Assembly: GCA_010909165.1 (NCBI GenBank)
Contig: MU008187.1
Coordinates: 66,247 to 130,246, forward strand
Direction of reading: 5' to 3'
DNA length: 64,000 nt
Source: Anthoceros angustus
Taxonomy: Eukaryota; Streptophyta; Anthocerotopsida; Anthocerotales; Anthocerotaceae
Shown here: piece by piece, positions 1 to 11,100 of the stretch
How positions within the stretch are numbered: position 1 is the first letter of the stretch
How the letters are laid out: each line of letters opens with the position of its first letter
Notes under the pieces: generated by a model
The model's database searches: none
Seen by the model: only the letters and a program-made list of their open reading frames with translations
Told to the model about the DNA's origin: nothing
Program-made: the position numbers and the translations under genes

Positions 1-1680
1 ATATAGGAGGCTTACATCATTTCCAAATCGCTAAAAGCAGACTTTCTTCCTTAAGCCCTAAGCTAAGTCTTACCACCACTACTTACAACTTACTAACTAG
101 ATCCAGGGCTGCATGCTTCTCATGCAAGGCTCGTTACTAATACTGTAGTTTTAAATTTCTATCATGAATATATTTATATTTTTATATCAATAAATTACAA
201 ATAATAATAATCTATAATACAAATAATTCGATTGAATACAAAATATTTTATAATCTTAAAATAACACAATCATTCAACAATGGCAACATCCAGCTTTTAT
301 GTGAATCCAATGTAGGGCTTTTTGTGCACGATTCTCCCCGCTCGGAATGAGCTACTCGAGACCATGATCCCTCCCTATCAATAGGAACTCATTTGTCAAA
401 TTTTTCTTGCAGGGTGCGCCTAACATATGCATTCAACCCATACGCTACAAAGTTGAAGAGCCCCTGCAATCATACAGATGTAAGAGGCTATCTATCATAC
501 AGGATCAGAGACTGAAAATCCGCCAAGGCAGGGTGCCCTTACCATGAGACCTGTTGTGCCGATGTGAAGGCAATACAGCCAGAACAGCCGTTTATGTTGG
601 TTTCACAGAATCATGAGTTCGGTTGATAGTTCCAAATGTGGACTCCAGGAGCCTATCAGAATCAATGGATAATAGCCCCACCTGTTCATGGCCTGAAAAG
701 ATGATAACGAAGTTCACACAGTGACAGCCACATAATGGCATGTAAAGGCGAAGTAATGTTATAAGCAACAACCACACCGAACGGTAGGGACAAGGTTTTG
801 CATTCAGTTACCTACCTTCATGTCAGCGCGCACCTCAACTTGTCGCTGACGTTCAGACAAGCCCACTGCCATCTGCAATAACCAAGTGCTTAAATCAAGC
901 AATATATGGCAGATGGAACTAACGGGCTTGAGCCTGATGACGGCGACAGAAAGCCAGATACTTACTCGGGTTGTATGATTTATCATGCGAATGACTGGAA
1001 GGTAAGCTGTTCCATTGAACAGTATAGCTCCCCATAGGGGTACATAGAATGTGATAAACCGTAGCACCTGGTACCAGAGTTTTGATAGTTGGCATCCATG
1101 GTTGCGCAGTGGTCCTCCCACACTGCAATCGAAGAAAACCAGAAAGTTTCCATACCTTTCCTGTAGTTGTCTCTATCCTGACCAAGCACCAAGCACCAGC
1201 CGGTCCATAGTCATTTGAGCTGCAAATGCCAATAAATTGACCACTGCACTGGGAAAGACATGAAGATCACCACTAAACTGTCCAAACTTGAAATTCGGCA
1301 GTCCTTCTTGGGCCACCAATGCATTAGGGCCACTCCCAAATGCATCTTCCAGTGCCTGAACGTGCACACAAAAAGAACCTTTGGATGGTCCAGAAAACTA
1401 TACAGTATGGCACATTGTTGTAGTAACATATGTCAGTCAGTGCAGGGATGACTACACCTAGCTAACATGCCGAGAATGAACAGGAGCGGGCCAACTAAAG
1501 TTCAAACCGGTCCGTTGTGGGTTTCAGGACTTCCATGTCAGTTAGATCGTCTGCAAGGTAACGCCATTCTCCACTCACAAGATGGGCAATTGATGCAAAC
1601 ATGGCAGCATGATGCATCTTCTCCATGTGACAAAGCAGGCTGAAGTCCAAGTACCTGTACCACAATCATTGACCCTCACT

Positions 1681-1711
1681 GATATCACAATCAATGACTG
1701 ATTGTGATATC
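1681..1711. repeat. Short perfect inverted repeat
   Basis: The 13-base arms GATATCACAATCA and TGATTGTGATATC flank a 5-base spacer and could form a hairpin. No function is evident. Confidence 0.8.
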
Positions 1712-1964
1712 TGCAATCCAGACCAATGCACTGGCTGTAGAACCGTCTGAGCAGTCGATGAAATCCAGTACTATAAGATTCAGCACGCTCTCACTTTGCC
1801 ACCTACCATCGGCATGAGATGTCGCTTTGCTTCATTCTGATCCTCAACACTAGCCACCTGACCATCCGACGAATGCCCCTCTGCAATTAGTTGCGTGTCC
1901 CAAGGTCGATCACCTTACACCCATTCCATAGACAGGACCCTCTTGGTAGTCATGGGAAGCAGGG

Positions 1965-2121
1965 GCAGGAGGCAGGAGGCAGGAGGCAGGAGGCAGGAGG
2001 CAGGAGGCAGGAGGCAGGAGGCAGGAGGCAGGAGGCAGGAGGCAGGAGGCAGGAGGCAGGAGGCAGGAGGCAGAGGCAGGAGGCAGGAGGCAGGAGGCAG
2101 GAGGCAGGAGGCAGGAGGCAG
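1965..2121. repeat. 7-bp minisatellite (GGCAGGA)n
   Basis: About 22 near-perfect copies of the heptamer GGCAGGA run head to tail, with one shortened unit near 2071 (GGCAGAGGCAGG) and a degenerate end (GGCAGGGGACAGGG). All G runs lie on the plus strand. All three forward frames are open across it because 7 is not a multiple of 3 and the unit holds no stop, so the Gln/Glu/Ala/Gly/Arg reading frames through it are not evidence of a gene. Confidence 0.95.
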
Positions 2122-3253
2122 GGGACAGGGAACCACGATGTACTTCAAGTGAGCACGTGCTTCCTACAAGGAAAAGCCACCGATTGTGATCCAATTAACC
2201 AGAGTCCAAGCAATAAAGCTGCCAGAAGGATGGCTACATGTTACGACAGCTCTGGAGCAACTGCTGCTTGGACAATCCAAAACCTTCATGAGAAAATAGT
2301 TCGATCCATACTCAAAATTCTTCCACATTTGTGGCTTCCATGTTGTAGTCAAGCTCCCATGCAGACCCCGTCCAAGCTCATCAGCCAAACCTAACCCTGC
2401 CGCAACCACCGCCAATTGAACAAACAATACGAACACCAAAATGATCTTACAAAACAGACCAACAAAGCCGCACGCATCATCCTTTCAGAACAAAGCCAGT
2501 CTCAGCAAGGAAACCCCGTCCGACAGCACCAGCCGAAAGCTCCTGCGAGGTGGAATTGCTCCCGATCGCCTTGATGTCAATCACCGGTGCCGCCGTCGCT
2601 TATCTTGCCGCAGCTGGCCGAGATTCCTCCCTACGCTGCTACCCTTGCTGGAGTCCGAAGCGTTGGCGCTCACCGCAGCTGAGCGAAATGTGTTCATACA
2701 CTGAAATCTGCTATCATAAAGTGTACATGGCGATGCAGCCAGGATGCCCCCTCCGTCCCTCCCGCAACTGCCAAACCCCAACCCCAAGCCTACCCGAGAA
2801 TCCAAATCCGTAGCAGTGGAACATCACTCACAGGCAAGTAGCTTGTAATTACATTTGAAACTCACGTGTCACGGAAACACTTCCTTCAACAAAAACTCAC
2901 TTGTCATGTGTCTTCATTGAGGTAGATTTTTTTTTCGGGGACAAGACGGTACATTGGGAACAAATGGTGGGGCCGTTCTAAGGCATACAATGCCAGGTGA
3001 AGCTTCTACCGACCACAGCCTATCCTGTTCTCACCACCAACAAGCAGTAGCACACAATGAAAAAATTGCGAGAGCCTTCCCTCCTGAGATCATTCTGCGA
3101 TTTGAGGGCCTCTCCTCCGTGCTAGTGGCTGTTCTGCACCTTTCCTACCATAAAGGAGTACATATTTATCCGACGTGAAGGCATGCGCAGGCTTCAATGC
3201 CCTGCCTACCAACGTATGTAAACACCCACGTGTAATCACTGTCCACAGTAAGA

Positions 3254-4090
3254 TCACACAACTTGGTAGCTATCAACCACCAGCTGAGTGGGTATGGCGA
3301 TTTTGCAAGAGATCCACTTTGCGTGTTCTTAACGATGCGGACCTTGATATCACAGCACGTCTTGGTGGCAGTGAATTTCACATCAATCGGGGAGAAGGCC
3401 GACGGGTCTGCTAACTCCATGGTCCCATTCCGATTGGTATTACCAATTAAGGTGATGGACCATTCTAGGACGGACTTTCGTGCATCATACGTCCAGTCTC
3501 CATCAACTTGATTCATGCTTGGTGGATCCCGCAAAGGTGGCATACCCCCGCAAAGGTGGCAAGGGTATGCTGATTACAACATTTTGCAGATCAAATGCTT
3601 TCAAGGCTTCATACTCGATGTTGATGTAACATTCCCGCCAGAGACAGAGGCTAGGGCCAGCAGTTTATACCAAGAGGAACAAGAGAGTCCTGCTTGCTTT
3701 GCATTCGCCATCAATATGCATCTTCTTATGTTTGAACAAATAACGAACGCCATTTTACACTGCACTTCAAAATTCTCCACACCACCGTCCTTCTTCAAAG
3801 TGACGCCTGTCTTCTTCCACAATAATAGTGATAGGATCTGTAGGAATAAAAGTTGTCTGTAAAGGCCGAGGTGCAGCATGGACATCCTCTACAATCACTT
3901 CACCTTCCGCCTTCAAGGATTCTAAGAACTGGTTTGCCTTCTGTGACTTGCCAAGCTTCATACTAGCTCCTTGGGCAACAAAAGGGACAGGTTGTGTTGA
4001 CCGTCCTTTTGGTTTTCCGAAGGGGTCTGAATCTAGGCCTGAGCCAAATCCCGAACTGCTGCCAAAGCCACCGCTCCCAAGATCGGATCA
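3254..4090 (-). pseudogene. Coatomer subunit delta (delta-COP), C-terminal fragment, decayed
   Basis: Delta-COP is a subunit of the COPI vesicle coat for Golgi-to-ER transport. On the minus strand the order of blocks follows the family: a linker (FGSGLDSDPFGKPKGRS, near 4070-4010), MKLGKSQKANQFLESLKAEG (near 3961-3900), LKKDGGVENFEVQ (near 3800), DSLVPLGINCWP (near 3680), YINIEYEALKAFDLQNVV (near 3620-3570), then DGDWTYDARKSVLEWSI (near 3500-3450). The ending VVDSYQVV and its stop at 3254-3256 match the usual delta-COP C-terminus. The blocks lie in different frames, with an apparent 7-base shift near 3815 and another near 3310. About 60 residues of the mu-homology domain between FEVQ and DSLVPL are missing. 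The N-terminal two-thirds is absent, replaced at about 4094 by a PPR fragment on the other strand. A working gene with unusual introns is less likely. Confidence 0.8.
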
Positions 4091-4119
4091 CTGATACCAT
4101 TGTCAAAATATGTGATGGC

Positions 4120-4751
4120 TCCCGAAGAGTTAACACACAGAGGGGCAGGCAGCTGCACTCAGAGATTGTCAAAAGAGGATTGCTGGAAAATGTAGTGTTG
4201 GTCAACTGCCTGGTGGACATGTATGCAAAATGTGGTGAACTGGAAGACGCACGCCAGGTTTTTGAGAGCTTGGCCATAAAGAATGTGGTGACATGGAATG
4301 CCCTGATTGCTGGGTATGCACAGCAACTTGGAACCGGGCAAGAAGCACTCGTTGTGTGTCGACAAATGGAGCAGTAAGACCTCATTTTGGCTGACCATGT
4401 GACTTTTACTTGCCTTCTGAAGGCCTGTGCAACCACTGGTGCCATACAGAGGGGCAGGCAGCCGCACTCAAAGATTGTCAAAAGAGGACTGCTGGAAAAT
4501 GTAATGTTGGGCAACTGCCTGGTGGACATGTATGCAAAACGTGGTGAACTGGACGACGCACGCCAGGTTTTTGAGAGCTTGGCCCTAAAGAATGAGGTGA
4601 CATGGAATGCCCTGATTGCTGGGTATGCACAGCAACTTGGAACCGGGCAAGAAGCTCTCGTTGTGTATCGACAAATGGAGCAAGAGGACCTCATTTTGGC
4701 TGACCATGTTACTTTTACTTGCCTTCTGAAGGCCTGTGCAACCTTTGGTTA
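4120..4751 (+). pseudogene. PLS-type PPR protein fragment, tandemly duplicated, with in-frame stop
   Basis: PPR proteins bind organellar RNA one base per repeat and act in editing, splicing or processing in plastids and mitochondria. Here a 309-bp (103-codon) unit is present twice, from about 4141 and about 4450, each equal to one P-L-S triplet. Each holds GRQ.HS.IVKRGLLENV, NCLVDMYAK, DARQVFESLA, TWNALIAGYAQQ and DHVTFTCLLKACAT. The two units are nearly identical, so the duplication looks recent. The first unit ends in a TAA (4375-4377) where the second has a sense codon, and the second stops at 4750. No targeting peptide, E or DYW domain is present. It is a fragment of a larger gene, not a functional PPR. 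Wording is closest to fern or bryophyte PPRs from memory. Confidence 0.85.
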
Positions 4752-4796
4752 ACCACATTAAACATGCAACCACTGGTTGCATGTTTAAGCTGTGGT
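4752..4796. repeat. Hairpin-forming inverted repeat after the PPR fragment
   Basis: A palindrome is centred on CAACCACTGGTTG: arms TTAAACATGCAACCA and TGGTTGCATGTTTAA, extended by ACCACA and TGTGGT after a small mismatch. It lies immediately after the PPR fragment stop. Confidence 0.85.
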
Positions 4797-4799
4797 GGC

Positions 4800-5384
4800 C
4801 AACCCCATTGGGTTCCACGGAGACAAGCTGCAGAACATAATTCTCATCTCACAACAGTGTCCCCATGACACACTAGCAACTCAAGAATGCAAGGACTGCA
4901 CAATGAGATTGATTCACGAGCAAAGTCAGCCCAATTCTGGAGTCCAGCCTTGCTTTTCGTCAGCAATTTCCCATGTCCTGAGCAGAGCTTAACTGCCCGC
5001 TGTTTAGGAACTTTGTAGGCACTGCCATTCACCGTCCAGGTCAGTCCACCGACCCTGGCCTGGCTGCTGTAGAGGCCGTGGGTTAGGGCGCGTGGAGAGG
5101 ACGCGTTTGTGAGCGGCCTAGTCCTGTCCATGCACCTCCGACAGCGGTCCCTGAACGATGGCCACAGCGAAGGCTGAAGCTTCTTTTCTTCTCTTTGCAG
5201 TTAGTTGGCTTTCAGGCGGGACCCAGCAAATTGGTGTGGTACAGGGATTCAACGAGGAGCTCCTGCTAACCTCAGCTTAGGGAGTCGACTTGGCAAGCAA
5301 AGCCTCCAGTGCAGCAGTGTAAGGAGCCCAGTACTTCCACTTCCGAGAAAGTGTGTGGATAGGGATAGGGTTTTCCAGCTACGG
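4800..5384. other. Spacer between PPR and OSB fragments
   Basis: No gene was recognised. A good splice-acceptor-like site (pyrimidine run then TTTGCAG, ending at 5200) lies upstream of the OSB-like block. It may be a remnant of the intron of the source gene. Confidence 0.35.
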
Positions 5385-5555
5385 TCGTTGCCAGGAGCAA
5401 GAGCACTTGTGGCAGCAATTTTTCTGGACCCTACCCTGTGGTGGGACAACAGACGAGGTAAGAAGAGCGCCCGTTCCCTGACTTCCAGCGTAAGGGATCC
5501 GGCAGGTGCTGTGATTAAGGAACATGTTTGAGCCAGCTTGGGTTGATGAGCACCT
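5385..5555 (+). pseudogene. OSB-type organellar single-stranded DNA-binding protein fragment (PDF motif), frameshifted
   Basis: OSB proteins bind ssDNA in plant mitochondria and plastids and limit illegitimate recombination. Their C-terminal PDF motif has the pattern LWQ..F..P..WWDNR..K..P..PDFK.K followed by P.WV...L. The plus strand shows EHLWQQFF (frame 3), then LDPTLWWDNRRGKKSARS (frame 1, about 5424-5478), then PDFQRKGSG (another frame, about 5480-5505), then PAWVDEHL (about 5528-5552). Matching blocks in order, but in changing frames, indicate a decayed copy of one or more PDF motifs. The OB-fold domain was not seen. It sits 600 bp from the PPR fragment on the same strand. The assignment rests on motif memory and is moderate. 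Confidence 0.6.
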
Positions 5556-5827
5556 CATGTGCATGGATCTGCAGATAGAACATGGTGCCTCTCCTTCCGA
5601 GTCCAGCTCCCGGATAAGCCTAAACCTGGGAGGTATGCAGGATCGGCAATGGTGTTGTTATTGCTGTTACCGTGAGCACGTTATGTCAGCAGGGGAAGCT
5701 TTTTGATGCCGTTGGAGCCCTGGAACGCTGGCGAACACAGAGTCTGCCATTTCCCAGTCTCTGTAGCACATTGTATCTAAAACTGTGTACAGCTAAGAAG
5801 GATTTGGTTGTGGGGCATCGAGTTCTG

Positions 5828-5863
5828 GTCTCATTCTCCTAAAATCATTAGGAGAATGAGACA
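5828..5863. repeat. Perfect hairpin at edge of AT-rich block
   Basis: Arms GTCTCATTCTCCTAA and TTAGGAGAATGAGAC surround a short loop. It marks the transition from the gene-fragment cluster to the AT-rich block. A CTAG lies about 20 bases downstream, weakly reminiscent of a Helitron 3' end. Confidence 0.8.
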
Positions 5864-6660
5864 CCTTCAATATCTATATTACCTCTAGAGAAATTTATGA
5901 TCATATATATATATAGAATATTAATAATCCTTACAAAATATCTATATATATATATATATATATTAATAAATAGTATACTATATATATAATATTATAAGAT
6001 AACATATATGACTTATATGAAAAATAATCTATATTAAAATATCATAATATGTATTTTATCTTGATAACATGGATAAAATAATTGCATGAAAAACATTATG
6101 ATTACCTTGTGACAAACATTCCTCAAGAAGAATGTTATTTCATGTAAGAACCTTAAAACATCCATAGAGGTATGAACATATGATAAATACGTGGATTAAA
6201 AAAATTAATTTTATTCAGCCTATATCAGAAAAATTATCATGTTAGTATGAACTATATGCATATGCAAGCCATGTGAATTTTGATATCTTAATTTACTAGT
6301 AAAAATTATACATAAAAATATATGTGATGTATTTTTTACACATATATAATATTCAATATACTAATATTCAGTTACTCATGGTTACTTGTGACATACATAT
6401 GGACTCCATATAAAATGTTACTATATGTAAACTACATGGTATCATCACAGGATATGATATCAGACTCATATAAAACACATCATGACTTAAGAAGTGTATT
6501 TATGCATACAATTCATATTATCACATACAAATATCATATCCTATAAATGTGGAGTTATTATAAAATAATATCACATTAGAATTATAGGAAAAGTATATGA
6601 TAACTATAAACTCAAATAATATAAAGATTTTATATTTTTGTATATTATGGATTCCATATG
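5864..6660. repeat. AT-rich block with (AT)n microsatellites
   Basis: This 800-bp stretch is strikingly A+T rich, with AT dinucleotide runs near 5908-5918 and 5941-5966 and many ATATG/CATAT words. No coding frame was seen. Composition changes abruptly at both ends. Confidence 0.85.
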
Positions 6661-7260
6661 GTTACAGTATGAAAAAGCGTGGCCCTTCGCTTTGTGATCT
6701 TTGCTCGGACTTGCGGCATGTCTTCTGAGTTTGCCATCCCGATTTCCCTCGCCCCAACTCCTTCATTGTGCTCACCTTGGATCCACAGGATCCAAAGTTC
6801 GGTGTGCCTCCAACATCCGCCCCGGTTCGTCTTCCAACGTGAGCGCCACAATTGGAAGGGTCCTTTGCGGGGGCTGCTCGCCTTCGCTTCGATTTCTTGA
6901 CACCATTGCCCCTCACAAGCAACGGATGCATACGGTGAGACACCAAATCTCCTCAAACAACGCAAAATAGGTTAGGCGTGACGCCGCACCTCCACAAACA
7001 CTCGAATGGCGCCGCAATGACCTTCAATCCGCAGGCGGCTTGGAAGAGTGCAATTCCTGAGCCTTCCCAGTTTCGCAGTGGAGCGCAACTCACGCCAATG
7101 CGCCCGCGTGAACGCCCATTACGGGAAGGAAAAGCTTTATAAAATGCCGGGCAAGGGTTAAATAAAGCGGTGAGATCGGCACCGTCTTTGCCAGTGTCTG
7201 TTTTCCCCTAACCCTAATTTGGTGTAGCAGACTAGCTTTGCCGTTTATTAACATGGTGGC
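6661..7260 (+). other. Possible LTR or promoter-like remnant
   Basis: A GC-richer sequence holds CTTTATAAAATGCC (near 7136), an AATAAA (near 7162) and ends in CCCTAACCCTAATTTGGTGTAGCAG (about 7208-7231), an order that would suit an LTR (TATA, polyA signal, primer-binding-like TGG). I found no second copy, so this is tentative. Confidence 0.25.
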
Positions 7261-8100
7261 CCATGTTTTTTAACCGTGGTGCACTTGGCATACATTAAAG
7301 CCTTTCCGATCCCAAACGGCAAAAGCTGCAACTTTAATGACCGATTCTGAATAACGGTGGCGTCGGATACGCCGCCTGATAGGTAAATCTTCTCCGCTAG
7401 TGAGTGCTGGGAAGATGCGACGCCGAGGCATCCGCGCGCTTGTTCTGCTATGTCTAATACTATTGTGCCTTCCGGCTTCCATGTTCCTCCTTGTTCACGG
7501 CGTGCAGGGATCGCGTTCCGCCGGTCGCACGTCCCTTGCACCATGCTACACTCCACCCATACCGATGAAGACACAGAGGTAATTTTCATAATATGCGGTA
7601 GCCTCCTCGTTCATAGTCCCTGGTCTCCGCTGGAACATTGTTCCTAATAGTGGGTGTCATGCGGCTCGACTAGTGCAGATGGCAGGAACTTGACCGCATA
7701 CTGGGAATGCCTCGCTTTGACAAAGATACCTACATGTAGATGAAAGGGGCATTCAGCGATCTATAGGCCAAACGCGCCCGCAAGCTTTGACTGCCACTAA
7801 GGCACCGGGTTTTCGAAATGCTCTTTCTAGACAATCTGTGTGAATCAGAACACAAGCTTATGTAGACATTGGACTTTATCAATAAGGCGGATGCCCAATG
7901 GTAATCGTAGATGACGGCGTGCTTCACCTTGTTCTCGTGAAAATCGGCGTGCTCGGGATGGCGAAGGACTCATAACCATTCGTGCCCCTATGTGCCGACG
8001 CCTCGAACATGAACTTGTATGCGGCTATGGAACTTAGACCGGAGGACGAGGCGATGTCGCCGGTCAATCAACATGCCGCTTTACCGTGGTGGAGTGTTGG
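7261..8100. other. No recognisable gene
   Basis: Short frames exist on both strands (for example minus 7248-7589) but none matches a family I know, and codon patterns are not persuasive. It may be part of the degenerate element that continues to the right. Confidence 0.3.
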
Positions 8101-11100
8101 GTGCATTGGGGAGCATGATATTGTATGCGATGGCAACATTCCCCATCCTCCCTGCTCCTCCTAGACCGCATCGATGTATCATCCAAGCCCGTCGAGACAA
8201 TGCAGCCGAGCGACTTTGGGTTTTGGAGGCGGGGCGGTGGTGTCTCCTTAAAGAAGATCGAGCGGACCTGCTCGCTAGACTTCCGGAAACTGGTTGCAAC
8301 AATTCATGTATCCAACAACTTTCGAGGAGGGTTTCCAAGAAGAGAGGCAAAGGTTTCTTATGATTATGAATTGGAAGGAGATGAGGATGAGGCCGAGTAT
8401 GGACCTCGGATGAAGAGGATGGCCCTATCCCGAGCGGGCCAAACAGATGACGAATTGTTTGAGGAGGATGGTGATAACCGGGTTGAGGAGGATGTAATGC
8501 ATTCCCCATGGCGCCAACCGTGCCTTACAATCTCGCCAAGACATGCCAGCTGCCGGGGAATTGCTCGGTGGGGAGAACACAGCTTGGGCACTTGGTTTAT
8601 ATCCTATGAAGGCATGGGAGGGGAGAGGGGGCATGCATGTGCCCATCCCTGCCCTCCCCGCAGAAGGCGACATCCCAAAGACTGGGGTGTGCACACCACG
8701 CAAGAGATCGCGTCACCGGATCAAGCCCGGACGCCTGTGGAAGAGTGGAGGGCGCCGATGCCCGCCTTGCTGGCCATGGGGATGGGAGGGAAGATGCCGG
8801 CGCGCCGCCTGTGGATGGGAGGGCGTCGATGTGGGCGCCTCCCATGGGGAAGCAGATGGTGGCGCCGCTGCAGCCGCCGCCTCACCGCCCATGTGGATGC
8901 AGGGCGCCGATGCCGCCGCCTCCCGACTCATGAAGTCAGGAGGCGGCACCGATGGGCGCCCATCTTCATCAAGATGGTGGAGGCGACGGGGAGTACGGGA
9001 AGCGCAGCCGATCGCGGTGCAGCTTGGTATGGGGGCAAAGTTGCCAAATGTGGAGGCCGAAGAGATTTGAGGAGGAAGAAAGGCAAGCGCAGCAGAGCGC
9101 GATACCAACGATATTCCGACTATGCATGTTGCGATCGATGGGGAGAGGTCGAGGCCTCCATCCGTGATGAAGATTATTTGGAATATCGTAGAGTTCGCCA
9201 CGCCAAGAAAGTGGTTAAAAGCTCTTCCGGGTTAGAGAATTTAAGGCCCGCATCCTTTCTTACCCGATGCTTAGATTCGGATTGTGGAGAGGCATGGACC
9301 AACCACCGCTCGAGTTATTTTGAAAGGTCGGGTTGAGGAAGGGTGTACGCCCATCGCATGATTGACCATCGACCGCAAATATACATTCAATATAGATCGG
9401 AATAAGTTTAGAGCCAAGAAGTATGTGATGGAGTGCCTGGGCAATCACACCTATGCAATGATGAAGCATCCGCATATCATATCTCCATCAAGGCCGATTC
9501 CAATGGATGGAAGCCATGACTATTGTGGGCTCACTACAGAGAGATGAGGGTTCCGCCATGCACACAACACCATGTCCGATAAACGGAGGAAGATGACTTT
9601 CATTGAGCAAGTTCGGTATTTGTAGATGAGTTGTAGATAGCAAAAGAGATGGAGTCAATATGAGCATGAATCGAAGTTCAACATAAGGCAGCTGGCTTGA
9701 TAGATGATGATGAGGCCGAGAGGATGAGCAAGAAAACAAGGTCGACAATCGCACATATCCTTTGCATCGCCAAACTTGAGGGAGAGTGGGAAAATGTCGA
9801 TAAGATCTTCACAAAGTGGGAGGCCATGGAATTGCCGAATAAGCCAAACATGTTGCAGGAACAAGCAAAAGAGCAAGGGAAACTAAGATCATGGATGAGG
9901 CGGATGGACCAAAGTTTTGTGAAGCTAAAGGACATGCAAGGAAGCCTTGGCGAAGTTTTCGTGGTATTCCACCGGGTGAGACGGCAAAAGATGTTGATCG
10001 TGTCACCGAGAAGGTCGTGACAGTCTCATAGACCTCAATGGTATGGCCAAGGAGATCACTCTTCTAAGAAACTACATGTGATACAAGTGGCTATGGCAAG
10101 CATCTAGGCGATTCATTCGAGATGGTGAGGAAGGAGTACCTGGTGCACTCAACGGATGAAGTCATTGCGATTTCGCATACCGAAGGGAAGGTGAGTTTCA
10201 CCGTTTACCAAGATAGAACTGCTGAGGGCGCCGCATGCCGATGCGAGCCCTTTCCTATTGTCCCCGCAATCGACTTTGGCAACCTCACTTGTTTTGTGTT
10301 ATTTTGCAGCAAGTTAAAGATGTTGAAGACCAAAAGCTACCGTAAGATTTCCGTGCTTTTATATTAGAGGTCCACACATGGAAAGGGCTGGAGGATGAGC
10401 AGAGGGCACGGGACATGGACATGGAGGAAGGGCTGCACCCAGGCCCAAAACAGAGGAGAGTGAAAGTATCAAGTGCGCAGAGATGTAAAATGAGAGGGTT
10501 TCTTTGAGCTCAAGTATACAACGCTGGTGATGGATGTCCCTGTGGGAATTCAACAAGGGAAGTATGATGTCAAACTTGAGCAGGCGCAAATGGCAAACAT
10601 ATTTCATTCCTTCCATGATATGACAATGTGCGACGAGATCGTAATGATAGTAATGCATGGTGTGGAAGAGCTCCATATTGTCGTGAGAGTATGAGGAAGT
10701 GGTGTGTGTGGAGGCATGGTCTCATTTGTTTGGGACAAAACTAATATGCACAATGACCAAGGAGGCTTTGACATCGTGGAGTACATCAGTGGTGGTGTGA
10801 CCGAACGAGCAAGAAGACAAAGGTGTCCATCCAATACCTTTGCGGCTCTTTCAATAATGGGCGAGCTTATTGCACATGACGCGTGGGTTAATATTATACA
10901 TGGGACAAGTGGTTGTTTCCGTGCATCGAGGCCATCGGGTCTAATGATGAAGTTGATCAAGAACTTCTCAAGAAGGAGATTGGATATTAGATGCATGTGC
11001 AGGAGTGGAACAACGACATTAGCACCCTTTGTGGCCGAAATTGCATTTGGAGGTTGACAAGTAGTTCATTCCTCAAAGGATTCATGGCTATGAAGTTTTA

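Larger units (their letters stand above)
1..3200. other. Mostly non-coding region with a few unassigned exon-like stretches
   Basis: I see no gene I can name here. On the minus strand some stretches look exon-like: about 1173-1363 follows a TTCAG acceptor-like site and reads ALEDAFGSGPNALVAQEG, and about 1500-1665 reads HMEKMHHAAMFASIAHL and ends at a stop. A further minus-strand frame at 2164-2439 starts with a hydrophobic run (FVLFVQLAVVAAGL). They could be exons of one unrecognised minus-strand gene or remnants. The first 300 bases are AT-rich. Confidence 0.3.

Noticed and set aside
1965-2121. Telomere-like or CRISPR-like array
   Set aside because: The unit is GGCAGGA, not the plant telomere TTTAGGG, and there are no spacers.
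1891-2394. A 167-codon frame through the heptamer repeat
   Set aside because: All three forward frames are open because the 7-bp unit has no stop; the protein wording is just the repeat read in cycles.
3994-4120. N-terminal extension of the PPR frame
   Set aside because: These bases are the antisense of the delta-COP linker, so the upstream Met at 3994 is not a real start.
5864-5890. Helitron 3' end (hairpin plus CTRR)
   Set aside because: The hairpin is good, but CTAG is about 20 bases away and is followed by A rather than T; no 5' TC end was found.
8125-9336. 403-codon frame as an intact gene
   Set aside because: The middle (about 8550-8970) is GC-rich with long open frames on both strands, as expected by composition, and the wording changes character; I treat it as part of a degenerate region.
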